Assembly (NCBI GenBank): GCA_030151005.1
Contig: JASLES010000292.1
Location: 1 to 5,740, forward strand
DNA: 5,740 nucleotides
Direction of reading: 5' to 3'
Source of the DNA: Silvimonas sp.
GTDB lineage: Bacteria; Pseudomonadota; Gammaproteobacteria; Burkholderiales; Chitinibacteraceae
The notes beneath the pieces are model-generated. The model did no database searches, was not told the origin of the DNA, and saw nothing but the letters and a program-made list of their open reading frames with translations. Position numbers and translations under genes: made by a program. Of this stretch, positions 1-5,740 are shown one piece after another; position 1 is the first letter of the stretch, and each line of letters opens with the position of its first letter.

Positions 1-15
1 CAAGTCAGCAACAGA

Positions 16-2652
16 TCAGTCTTGTTCCAGCGCCAACACCGGCTGTGCCGTTTCTTCATCCCAACGCAGGGACACCCGCGCTGGCGGCTGGCCCTGCTCT
101 GCCTGCCACTGCAACAAAGCGCGGGACATCTCTGGCAACAATTGCTGATCCAGCAAATGCCCCACCGCGCGCGCGCCAGAATCACCCACCTGACAACACG
201 CGGCAATGCCTTCACAAACGGCATCATCAAAATCAAAACCGCAGTGGTAGTGACGTGACAAGCGCTCGGCCACTTTGTCCAGCTTGAGCCGGGCAATTTG
301 CGCGAGTGTAGCCTGGCCCAGCGGACGGTAATAGATCGTCTGGAAACGCGCGAGCAACGCGGGTTGAAAGTGCTCCACCAGGATTGGCCTGATGGCTGCA
401 TCCAGTTCGGCGGCGGTCAGCTGCGCCTCACCTTCACCCAACGCCATCATCTGCTCGCTACCGAGATTGGAAGTCATCAAGATGACCGTATTGCGAAAAT
501 CGATCTCCCGCCCTTCCCCATCCCGCATAAAACCGCGATCAAAAACCTGATAAAACAGGTTGAGCACGTCCCGGTGGGCTTTTTCCACCTCGTCCAGCAG
601 CACAACGCAATACGGATGCCGGCGCACGGCCTCGGTCAGCACCCCACCCTGCCCATAGCCGACATAGCCCGGCGGCGAGCCTTTAAGTTGCGATACCGTG
701 TGAGCTTCCTGGTATTCCGACAAATTAATGGTGACCATTGCGCGTTCGCCGCCGAACAGCAGGTCCGATAGCGCCAACGCTGTTTCTGTTTTCCCCACCC
801 CGGATGGCCCGACCAACAAAAAAACACCCGTCGGGCCTTCTGTCGTGCGCAAGCCGGTGCGGGCGGTCCGCAAACTGGCAGCCAGTTGCGCCAGTGCTTC
901 GTCCTGACCAATCACCCTGGGTGTCAGCCGCGCTTCCAGTTCCAGCAAGCTGGTGTGTTCATCCTTCATCAAGGTTTCAAGCGGAATGCCAGTCCAGTCT
1001 GCCACCACATTGGCAACCACAGCCGGATTGACTTCCGGGTGGACCAAAGCAGGCTGATGTTTTTGCAAATCCCCCAGCGCGGCACGTACCGCAGTACTCG
1101 CTTGTCTTGCCGTATCGTCCTCGCTGGCACCCGCTGCATGGATTTGCTGCACCAGATCATGCTGGGCGGCATGTGCCGCCAGCATTTGTTCCAGTGCGGT
1201 GGCGGTTTCGTCGTGCTCTTGTTGCAGCCCTTCCAGCCGTGCAGACAAGCCATCAAGCCCGGCACGCTGATCCCCGAGCAAGGCATTTTTTTCTGTTTCC
1301 AGCGCGGCCAAGCGAGCACGCAGGTGATCAATCTGCACCGGCTCTGCTTCCAGACTCACCCGCACCCGGGCAGCGGCGGTATCGATCAGGTCAGCCGCTT
1401 TATCCGGCAATTGCCGCCCGGTGAGGTAGCGGCGGGACAATTGCACTGCAGCCACCACGGCGTCGTCCCGTACGTGTACCCCGTGATATTGCGCGTAGCG
1501 CGTTTGCAAACCACGCAGCATCTGGCAAGCAGTGGGGTCGTCCGGCTCTTCTACCTTGACCATCTGGAAACGCCGCTCCAGCGCCGCATCCCGTTCAAAA
1601 TACTGTTTGTATTCCGACCAGGTGGTGGCGGCAATGGTGCGCAACTCCCCCCGGGCCAAAGCGGGTTTCAACAAGTTGGCGGCGTCTGCACCGCCGGCAC
1701 TGTTGCCGGCGCCAATCAGCGTATGGGCCTCATCAATAAACAGCAAAACTGGCGCGGGCGAGGCTTGTACAGCATCGATCACGTTTTTGAGACGCTGTTC
1801 AAACTCCCCCTTAACCCCTGCGCCGGCCTGCAACAAACCCAGATCCAGCACCAGCAGATGCACATGTCGCAAAGCCGCAGGAACTTGCCCCTCGACAATC
1901 CGCAACGCCAACCCCTCTACCAGCGCCGTTTTGCCAACACCCGGATCGCCCACCAGAATGGGGTTGTTCTTGCGCCGCCGTGACAGGATATCGATCATCT
2001 GCCGGATTTCTGCATCGCGGCCTGACACCGGGTCAATCTGCCCCGCCCGAGCCTTGGCGGTCAGATCAATGGTGAAGCGTTGCAGCACCTCGGCCATGGC
2101 CGGTGCCGCCGTCTCTGCCGGCCCAGCATTTTCAGCGGCCTCAGTTGCGGTAGCCTGCGGTGTGGCAGTAACCGCATTTGCTTCAACCGAATACCGCGCC
2201 AGTTGCCCCTGTTTTTGTTCAATCCATGAGCGGCCCATCACCAACAGCGGCCAAGCGTCAGCGGTACGGATCAACTGCGGCTGATCCTGCAAGACCAGTA
2301 GCAGATGTAAAGACCGGATCTGGGTCTCACCCTCTTCCAGCGATGCCAGCATCCAGGCCGCTTCCAGCCACTGCTGCAAAGCACGGGACAAGCCCGGCTT
2401 GCCACGCAAGGCATGCGGCAGGCCATCCAGATGGGTCAACAAACCTTGCCAGAGCTTGTCCATCTCCAGCTCGGCAAACCGTATCAGCAACGGTAGATCG
2501 CCGTCGCCCGGCTCCAGGAGTTTGATCAACCAGTGTTCAGGCAGGATTTCAGCATGGGCGCGGGTCTGGGCCAGACTGGCCGCAGCTTCCAGCGCATGGG
2601 CACAATACGCGTCAAGACGACGCAATAACCGGACAGGATCGTGAAGGGGCAT
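16..2652 (-). CDS. clpV: T6SS sheath-disassembly ATPase ClpV (TssH)
   Basis: This is the cytoplasmic Clp/Hsp100 AAA+ ATPase that extracts and recycles contracted TssB/TssC sheath, powering repeated T6SS firing. Numbering from the ATG at 2652 gives 878 residues, normal for ClpV. The N-terminal domain (about 1-150) is the region that in this family binds the TssC N-terminal helix. An Ala/Thr/Pro-rich linker follows (about 156-187). AAA1 has Walker A GDPGVGKT (235-242), pore-loop region GVKGEFEQRL (279-288), Walker B LLFIDEAH (303-310) and arginine-finger region LERRF (358-362). A coiled-coil middle domain spans about 437-527. AAA2 has Walker A GPSGVGKT (615-622), pore loop GYVGYG (662-667), Walker B VVLLDEVEKAH (683-693) and sensor-2 GAR (826-828). 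Both ATPase sites look intact. VKGEFE, the divergent N-domain and the hcp neighbour favour ClpV over housekeeping ClpB. The reading frame also opens at a TTG nine bases upstream (2661). I chose the ATG, although neither start has a clear Shine-Dalgarno. Confidence 0.97.
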   Translation of the reverse strand: MPLHDPVRLLRRLDAYCAHALEAAASLAQTRAHAEILPEHWLIKLLEPGDGDLPLLIRFAELEMDKLWQGLLTHLDGLPHALRGKPGLSRALQQWLEAAWMLASLEEGETQIRSLHLLLVLQDQPQLIRTADAWPLLVMGRSWIEQKQGQLARYSVEANAVTATPQATATEAAENAGPAETAAPAMAEVLQRFTIDLTAKARAGQIDPVSGRDAEIRQMIDILSRRRKNNPILVGDPGVGKTALVEGLALRIVEGQVPAALRHVHLLVLDLGLLQAGAGVKGEFEQRLKNVIDAVQASPAPVLLFIDEAHTLIGAGNSAGGADAANLLKPALARGELRTIAATTWSEYKQYFERDAALERRFQMVKVEEPDDPTACQMLRGLQTRYAQYHGVHVRDDAVVAAVQLSRRYLTGRQLPDKAADLIDTAAARVRVSLEAEPVQIDHLRARLAALETEKNALLGDQRAGLDGLSARLEGLQQEHDETATALEQMLAAHAAQHDLVQQIHAAGASEDDTARQASTAVRAALGDLQKHQPALVHPEVNPAVVANVVADWTGIPLETLMKDEHTSLLELEARLTPRVIGQDEALAQLAASLRTARTGLRTTEGPTGVFLLVGPSGVGKTETALALSDLLFGGERAMVTINLSEYQEAHTVSQLKGSPPGYVGYGQGGVLTEAVRRHPYCVVLLDEVEKAHRDVLNLFYQVFDRGFMRDGEGREIDFRNTVILMTSNLGSEQMMALGEGEAQLTAAELDAAIRPILVEHFQPALLARFQTIYYRPLGQATLAQIARLKLDKVAERLSRHYHCGFDFDDAVCEGIAACCQVGDSGARAVGHLLDQQLLPEMSRALLQWQAEQGQPPARVSLRWDEETAQPVLALEQD

Positions 2653-2662
2653 GATCGCCAAG

Positions 2663-2686
2663 AAAAAACAGGAAAAGAAACAGGAA
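2663..2686 (-). repeat. Two-copy tandem 12-mer upstream of clpV
   Basis: On the plus strand, 2663-2674 (aaaaaacaggaa) and 2675-2686 (aagaaacaggaa) are adjacent 12-base units differing at one position. On the clpV mRNA they read as pyrimidine-rich units of the form UUCCUGUUU(C/U)UU. They begin directly after the hairpin at 2687-2706 and end about ten bases before the clpV ATG, where a Shine-Dalgarno would be expected. They may serve as the imperfect U-rich tail of that hairpin. The repeat itself is seen directly; any function is inference. Confidence 0.6.
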
Positions 2687-2706
2687 CGCCCACCAGAAGG
2701 CGGGCG
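2687..2706 (-). terminator. Hairpin after hcp, possible attenuator or weak terminator
   Basis: On the mRNA sense strand an 8-base-pair stem (CGCCCGCC with GGUGGGCG, including one G·U pair) closes a four-base UUCU loop, starting about 24 bases after the hcp stop codon. The G·U pair would be an A/C mismatch on the opposite strand, so the hairpin suits the minus-strand transcript. Pyrimidine-rich sequence with T runs follows (2662-2686), but there is no uninterrupted U-tract directly after the stem, so complete termination is unlikely. It could cut read-through into clpV or stabilise the 3' end of hcp mRNA. Either would fit the much higher Hcp demand of T6SS, but this is inferred. Confidence 0.5.
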
Positions 2707-2729
2707 GCTTGTAGTACTAGCAAAACAGC

Positions 2730-3215
2730 TTAACGGCCTTCATTCCAGCTATCAGCATGGATGATGTTGCCGTCCTTGTACGCCCAGGTGATCTTTTCGT
2801 AGCGCAGTTCCACTTCTTCCAGATGGTTGTACTTGTCCTTGGACAGGTCCTTGATGTTGTGCATGACCGGGGACACCGCCACTACCTTCACGTTGTCCAG
2901 CTTCGTGTTGAAATACTCGACTTCGTTGCCGGCGTCATCAATCTTGTACCACTTGATTTCCACGCCCTTCAGCGTCTGGCCACTGGTCACTGCCTTATAC
3001 AGATAAGGCGAGGACGCATCGAACTCTTTAAAGAATGTCAGCGGATCATGCACGCGAGTGCCGGTCAGCTTGCCGGTATTGCCATCGGTGGGGATATGCA
3101 CGCTGTGCTCCAGCGCCAGGATTTCCACACTGCCCTCACGACCCTGGATATCAACAGAACCCTTGATATCCGCGCCGCCATCGTCCTTCAGCCACATATA
3201 TGCAGGAATAGCCAT
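2730..3215 (-). CDS. hcp: T6SS inner-tube protein Hcp (TssD)
   Basis: Hcp forms hexameric rings that stack into the T6SS inner tube. It is propelled out with the VgrG spike and can carry effectors in its lumen. The 161-residue length and overall sequence match the canonical Hcp1 family. It opens MAIPAYMWLKDDGG, followed by a KGSVDIQGREGSVEIL stretch (18-33) typical of the first beta strands. HDPLTFFKEFDASSPYLYKAV (56-75) is the usual central helix region, and HLEEVELRYEKITWAYKDG (131-149) is the usual C-terminal strand. There is no C-terminal extension, so this is a structural Hcp and not an evolved effector-fused one. There is no signal peptide, as expected. It lies between the OmpA-domain gene (60-base gap) and clpV, with hairpins in both gaps. 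A strong Shine-Dalgarno supports the start and suggests high translation. Confidence 0.98.
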   Translation of the reverse strand: MAIPAYMWLKDDGGADIKGSVDIQGREGSVEILALEHSVHIPTDGNTGKLTGTRVHDPLTFFKEFDASSPYLYKAVTSGQTLKGVEIKWYKIDDAGNEVEYFNTKLDNVKVVAVSPVMHNIKDLSKDKYNHLEEVELRYEKITWAYKDGNIIHADSWNEGR

Positions 3216-3223
3216 TTCAGATT

Positions 3224-3232
3224 TCTCCTCTT
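3224..3232 (-). promoter_or_regulatory. Strong ribosome binding site of hcp
   Basis: The mRNA sense strand reads AAGAGGAGA, with AGGAG at 3225-3229 placed nine bases before the hcp ATG (3215). It is the best Shine-Dalgarno in the window, fixes the hcp start and fits an abundantly made tube protein. The neighbouring genes rely on coupling or on weaker sites. Confidence 0.85.
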
Positions 3233-3246
3233 GGTTTCAATGAATA

Positions 3247-3263
3247 CCCGCCGCCTGGGCGGG
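3247..3263 (-). other. GC-rich hairpin between the OmpA-domain gene and hcp
   Basis: Six consecutive G/C pairs (CCCGCC with GGCGGG) enclose a five-base loop, 12 bases after the stop codon of the OmpA-domain gene and about 15 bases upstream of the hcp Shine-Dalgarno. No T-run follows on the transcribed strand, so it does not look like an intrinsic terminator. It could be a partial attenuator, a processing site, or a 5' structure that stabilises a separate hcp mRNA. The stem is seen directly; its role is not established. Confidence 0.4.
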
Positions 3264-3275
3264 ATACCGCTTACC

Positions 3276-4919
3276 TCAGTGCGCCGCTAGATCGGGCACG
3301 AGCGTAATTTCTACCCTGCGGTTACGGGCTTTGTTCTCAGGGCTATCGTTGGGTACCAACGGGCGGCTATCGCCGTAGCCCTGAATGGCAAAATGCGATG
3401 CAGGCAGGCTGGACATCGATACAAACCAGTCTCTGACCGCCGCAGCGCGCGCTTCTGACAGGGCCTGATTCGCCTTGGCGTTGCCGCTGTTATCGGTATG
3501 CCCGGCAATGACTACCCCCTTGTCCGGGTGCGTAGTCAGTTCAACCAGGGCCCCGACCAAAGCCCGGTTTGCATCAGGCTTAAGCCGCACCTCTCCACTG
3601 GCAAACAAGGACAGGCTATCGAGTGAAATCAGCGTGGGCGGCGGCACCGGCTTGCGATAGCTGGAGATATCCTGTTCCAGCACCGGCAGCACGGCGCCCG
3701 CGCGATACAGCCCCCACCCCAGTCGCCACGGGACGCCAGCATGTTCGTAATCAAACAAAAGCTGCCGATCCGCGTTGAGCTGTTCCCAAGCCAGGCGACG
3801 AGACTCGGTCTGGTCTACAGGCTCGCTGCGATAAGCCTGTAAATCTGCATTCACGGCATGCAACAACTGCCGGTTATTGCGGGCAGAAAGTGTCATTGCC
3901 AGCATGGCCGCAAGCGTGGTGATGATCAGGCCGTGCAGTAGCCCCCGGCGCAGCGGAGACAGTCTTGCCACACGCTGAATCTGGGCAACGAGCGGCAACG
4001 GGAAGGGGGATGTCCCGGCCGCCGCATCCACAACAGCCGGCGCTAGCGCCTGGGCCTGCGCGATCCACCCGGAAAACAGATTGCCGGCGCGTGTGCCACC
4101 CGCGGCGGTCATCAGTACGCCATGAAAGCATTGCTCGGGCAGAGCGCCTGTATCTCCGGCAAACAATGGGGGAAGGATTTGATGCAACCAGCGCAGGCGG
4201 GACTGAGCCTCTACATCCTGCCGCACGATCACGCTATCGCTACCGGATCTGGCACTGATATCAAGCTGCCGCAGCAATGAATCGAGCAACACCGTTACGT
4301 TCAGTGGCTCAGCGCTGCCGTTACGCAGAAAACCACGCCAGGGGGCCGAGCCGGTTCCTGCCACCGCAGCGTTTGCAGCGCCACCCTGTACCAGTAACCA
4401 CGTGGAAAGGTGACCACATCGCTTTTGAACGTCACGCAGGGCATAACGCCAGGACTGCATGCGATGCGTCAGTTCCGGCAGCTTGAAGACTTGACCGGGG
4501 TCGATTGCAAACAACGCTGCATCCGGCCCCTGTCCGCGCCAACGGCGAACGGACTCCGCCAGTGGGACCATCTGCATAGGATCGGCGATGATCAACCAGA
4601 CCGCGTTGGCATCCTGGATGACATCACCTTCTGCCCGGACGATTGCAAACGGGTCATACCACAAAAAGACGGGAGATTCGGTGTGCAAGCCAGAAGGCAA
4701 TCCGGCCAGTGTTTTTTCCATACCCAACGGCAGTACAGGCATGCGCCGGTGCGCCCAGAACCAGCACAATAACGCTGCGGCCAAGGTGGCAAGGACTATG
4801 CCACCCATGGCAAGAGCCTGCTGCAAGCGGCTTAGCGGTGCGTACACCCGCACCAGCAACAACACCAGCAAACCGCTCCAGAGCACCAGCGCGAGCGCCG
4901 GATAACGGTAGCGGCTCAT
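3276..4919 (-). CDS. TagL-like T6SS membrane protein with OmpA peptidoglycan-binding domain
   Basis: This 547-residue protein probably anchors the T6SS membrane complex to the cell wall. Two membrane segments (about 7-26 and 37-56) are followed by a cytoplasmic region (about 57-325), a third membrane segment (about 326-345) and a periplasmic C-terminal part. That part ends in an OmpA/MotB domain (about 431-540) with GHTDNSGN (473-480), an N..LS..RA..VRDW stretch (484-498), QGYGDSRPLV (513-522) and NRRVEI (533-538). The usual diaminopimelate-contacting residues are present: Asp476, and Arg491 fifteen residues later. The three-segment topology plus OmpA domain matches TagL of enteroaggregative E. 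coli, which binds TssL and peptidoglycan. The cytoplasmic part and the stretch after the third segment also resemble TssM, but there is no Walker A motif. The start overlaps the tssL stop as ATGA, and CAAAGG (4926-4931) lies six bases upstream. I give no symbol because naming of this family varies. Confidence 0.88.
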   Translation of the reverse strand: MSRYRYPALALVLWSGLLVLLLVRVYAPLSRLQQALAMGGIVLATLAAALLCWFWAHRRMPVLPLGMEKTLAGLPSGLHTESPVFLWYDPFAIVRAEGDVIQDANAVWLIIADPMQMVPLAESVRRWRGQGPDAALFAIDPGQVFKLPELTHRMQSWRYALRDVQKRCGHLSTWLLVQGGAANAAVAGTGSAPWRGFLRNGSAEPLNVTVLLDSLLRQLDISARSGSDSVIVRQDVEAQSRLRWLHQILPPLFAGDTGALPEQCFHGVLMTAAGGTRAGNLFSGWIAQAQALAPAVVDAAAGTSPFPLPLVAQIQRVARLSPLRRGLLHGLIITTLAAMLAMTLSARNNRQLLHAVNADLQAYRSEPVDQTESRRLAWEQLNADRQLLFDYEHAGVPWRLGWGLYRAGAVLPVLEQDISSYRKPVPPPTLISLDSLSLFASGEVRLKPDANRALVGALVELTTHPDKGVVIAGHTDNSGNAKANQALSEARAAAVRDWFVSMSSLPASHFAIQGYGDSRPLVPNDSPENKARNRRVEITLVPDLAAH

Positions 4920-5590
4920 GAGTGACCTTTGACCTGTGTCACGCCGGCCACCAAGGCATCCAGTTGGTGGTCAAGCAGCAACCAGAGTAGCAAGGCCCCC
5001 ACCAGGGCAATCAACGTCCACCAGCAGAGCCCCAATACACTGAGCCGAAGCCACCAGCTCGCCTTACCCTCTTCAATGTGAAGTTCCGGCAGCCGTACGG
5101 ATGGCAGCGCCCGCTCCAGTGCCTGCAACAAATTCTGTCGATCGGCATCCTGAATCGCAGTAAACCTGCCCAGAAAACCCAGACGCAAAATGATCAGATA
5201 GGTCTCGAGCAAAGCGGCATCTGGCGCAGGCTGCCGCAACAAGGTGGCCATCCGCTCAAACAAAACCTCGCCCGCGCTGTAATTGCCAAAAAAGCGTACC
5301 TGCAGGGGTTCTGCTTCCCAGACATCCCGCGCCCCCGAACTGGCGCGTGTAGCACGATTTAATGCGGACTCATCCAGCAATGCGCATTGCGCGTAACTGA
5401 TCTGGTCTACCAACGCAGATGGCAAGCCACTTTCAGCCAGCCCTGAGCGCAGTTCTTCCACGAGGCGGATGCCGGTCTGATGCCAATGTTGCGCATCCGG
5501 GATCTCTGCCTCTTCACCCAGCAACACAACTTGCAAGGCGGTATCCCGAAAAAACGGGGCGATGAGTGTCGATGACGTGGCGTAGCTCAT
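4916..5590 (-). CDS. tssL: T6SS inner-membrane protein TssL (DotU/IcmH family)
   Basis: TssL forms, with TssM and TssJ, the trans-envelope complex that docks the T6SS baseplate. At 224 residues it is a short form: a cytoplasmic helical DotU domain followed by a single C-terminal membrane anchor (about 183-206, rich in Leu/Trp/Val) and a short periplasmic tail. Family landmarks are YAQCALLDES (66-75), Trp91, the RFFGNYSAGEVLFERM stretch (99-114, matching the usual F-x-G-x-x-x-G-E-x-x-F pattern) and LGFLGRF (137-143). No OmpA domain is fused to it; the next gene supplies one. The ATG overlaps the tssK stop (ATGA, 5587-5590), and its own stop overlaps the next start the same way. No clear Shine-Dalgarno precedes it, so translation is probably coupled to tssK. 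Confidence 0.95.
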   Translation of the reverse strand: MSYATSSTLIAPFFRDTALQVVLLGEEAEIPDAQHWHQTGIRLVEELRSGLAESGLPSALVDQISYAQCALLDESALNRATRASSGARDVWEAEPLQVRFFGNYSAGEVLFERMATLLRQPAPDAALLETYLIILRLGFLGRFTAIQDADRQNLLQALERALPSVRLPELHIEEGKASWWLRLSVLGLCWWTLIALVGALLLWLLLDHQLDALVAGVTQVKGHS

Positions 5591-5740
5591 GCCCGCACCA
5601 CCGCAAAGAGTTCGATAACGACGTCAGGCACCGAAGCGGGAATATAAATACTGCACGAGCGTGACTGCAGCATGCTGATAAAAGACGGATGACTGCTGTC
5701 CAGCGCAAAGTACTGGTTCTCTAACCGCATCGGCACTGCC
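5587..5740 (-). CDS. tssK: T6SS baseplate protein TssK, C-terminal fragment
   Basis: Only the last 50 codons are present; the gene runs off the right edge of the window. The readable end is (A)VPMRLENQYFALDSS, then a Ser-rich stretch, then IYIPASVPDVVIELFAVVRA and a TGA at 5587-5589. The pattern of a PMRL..QYF segment, an IYIP segment and a VIELFAV ending is characteristic of the TssK C-terminus. This is the head domain that contacts the cytoplasmic parts of TssL and TssM and links the baseplate wedges to the membrane complex. The gene directly upstream of tssL is tssK in most T6SS loci. The stop overlaps the tssL start by four bases. Truncation is due to the window edge, with no sign of a broken gene. 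Confidence 0.9.
   Translation of the reverse strand, partial: AVPMRLENQYFALDSSHPSFISMLQSRSCSIYIPASVPDVVIELFAVVRA

Noticed and set aside
886..1983. 365-codon plus-strand open frame opposite clpV
   Set aside because: It lies entirely antisense to the conserved ClpV AAA+ core. Its translation is Cys/Gln/His/Arg-rich with no family resemblance, which is typical of a shadow frame in GC-rich coding DNA.
1532..2284. 250-codon plus-strand open frame rich in Ser/Ala/Arg
   Set aside because: It is antisense to clpV and low in complexity, with no domain or ribosome site. It is a shadow frame.
2712..2719. 8-base perfect palindrome tagtacta just after the hcp stop
   Set aside because: It is too short to call an operator or recombination site, has no second copy nearby, and is likely by chance.
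3216..3275. Possible promoter (sigma-70 or sigma-54) directly upstream of hcp
   Set aside because: A TATTCAT-like -10 can be read, but no -35 stands at suitable spacing. No GG–N10–GC sigma-54 core is present. It cannot be supported.
2757..3290. 177-codon plus-strand open frame opposite hcp
   Set aside because: It is fully antisense to a canonical Hcp and shows no recognisable features. Its length follows from the codon bias of hcp.
1..5740. Inserted mobile element, CRISPR array, tRNA/rRNA gene or toxin–immunity pair
   Set aside because: None seen. The coding is continuous T6SS core genes with short spacers, no inverted-repeat-bounded insert and no transposase or effector-like frame.

Overview
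The window is an internal piece of a type VI secretion system (T6SS) gene cluster. Every gene is on the minus strand, so transcription runs from high to low coordinates. The order in the direction of transcription is tssK (only its last 50 codons), tssL/dotU, a TagL-like OmpA-domain membrane protein, hcp (tssD) and clpV (tssH). This tssK–tssL–ompA–hcp–clpV order resembles, from memory, T6SS loci of Klebsiella/Enterobacter and of some beta-proteobacteria. The base composition is moderately GC-rich, and the proteins look like those of a gamma- or beta-proteobacterium. I would lean towards a Neisseriales-type beta-proteobacterium, but the sequence alone does not settle the genus.

Layout from right to left. 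Positions 5587-5740 hold the C-terminus of the baseplate protein TssK. Positions 4916-5590 hold TssL, a tail-anchored inner-membrane protein. Positions 3276-4919 hold a 547-residue protein with three predicted membrane segments and a C-terminal OmpA-type peptidoglycan-binding domain. These three genes are joined by two ATGA stop/start overlaps and are probably translationally coupled. A 60-base gap with a GC-rich hairpin and a strong ribosome binding site leads into hcp (2730-3215), the inner-tube protein. A 77-base gap follows, with a hairpin and a pyrimidine-rich (on the mRNA) tandem 12-mer. It leads into clpV (16-2652), the ATPase that disassembles the contracted sheath. The last 15 bases (1-15) hold nothing recognisable.

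Together the genes cover part of each T6SS module. TssK links the baseplate to the membrane complex. TssL and the OmpA protein belong to the membrane complex and its cell-wall anchor. Hcp is the tube and ClpV recycles the sheath. TssB/C, TssE/F/G, TssJ, TssM, TssA and VgrG are not present here and presumably lie outside the window.

This is a known kind of system, not a new one. The points most worth a second look are the TssM-like layout of the OmpA protein, which lacks a P-loop, and the hairpins on both sides of hcp. The clpV start region also stands out, because it has no clear Shine-Dalgarno and carries a tandem repeat.
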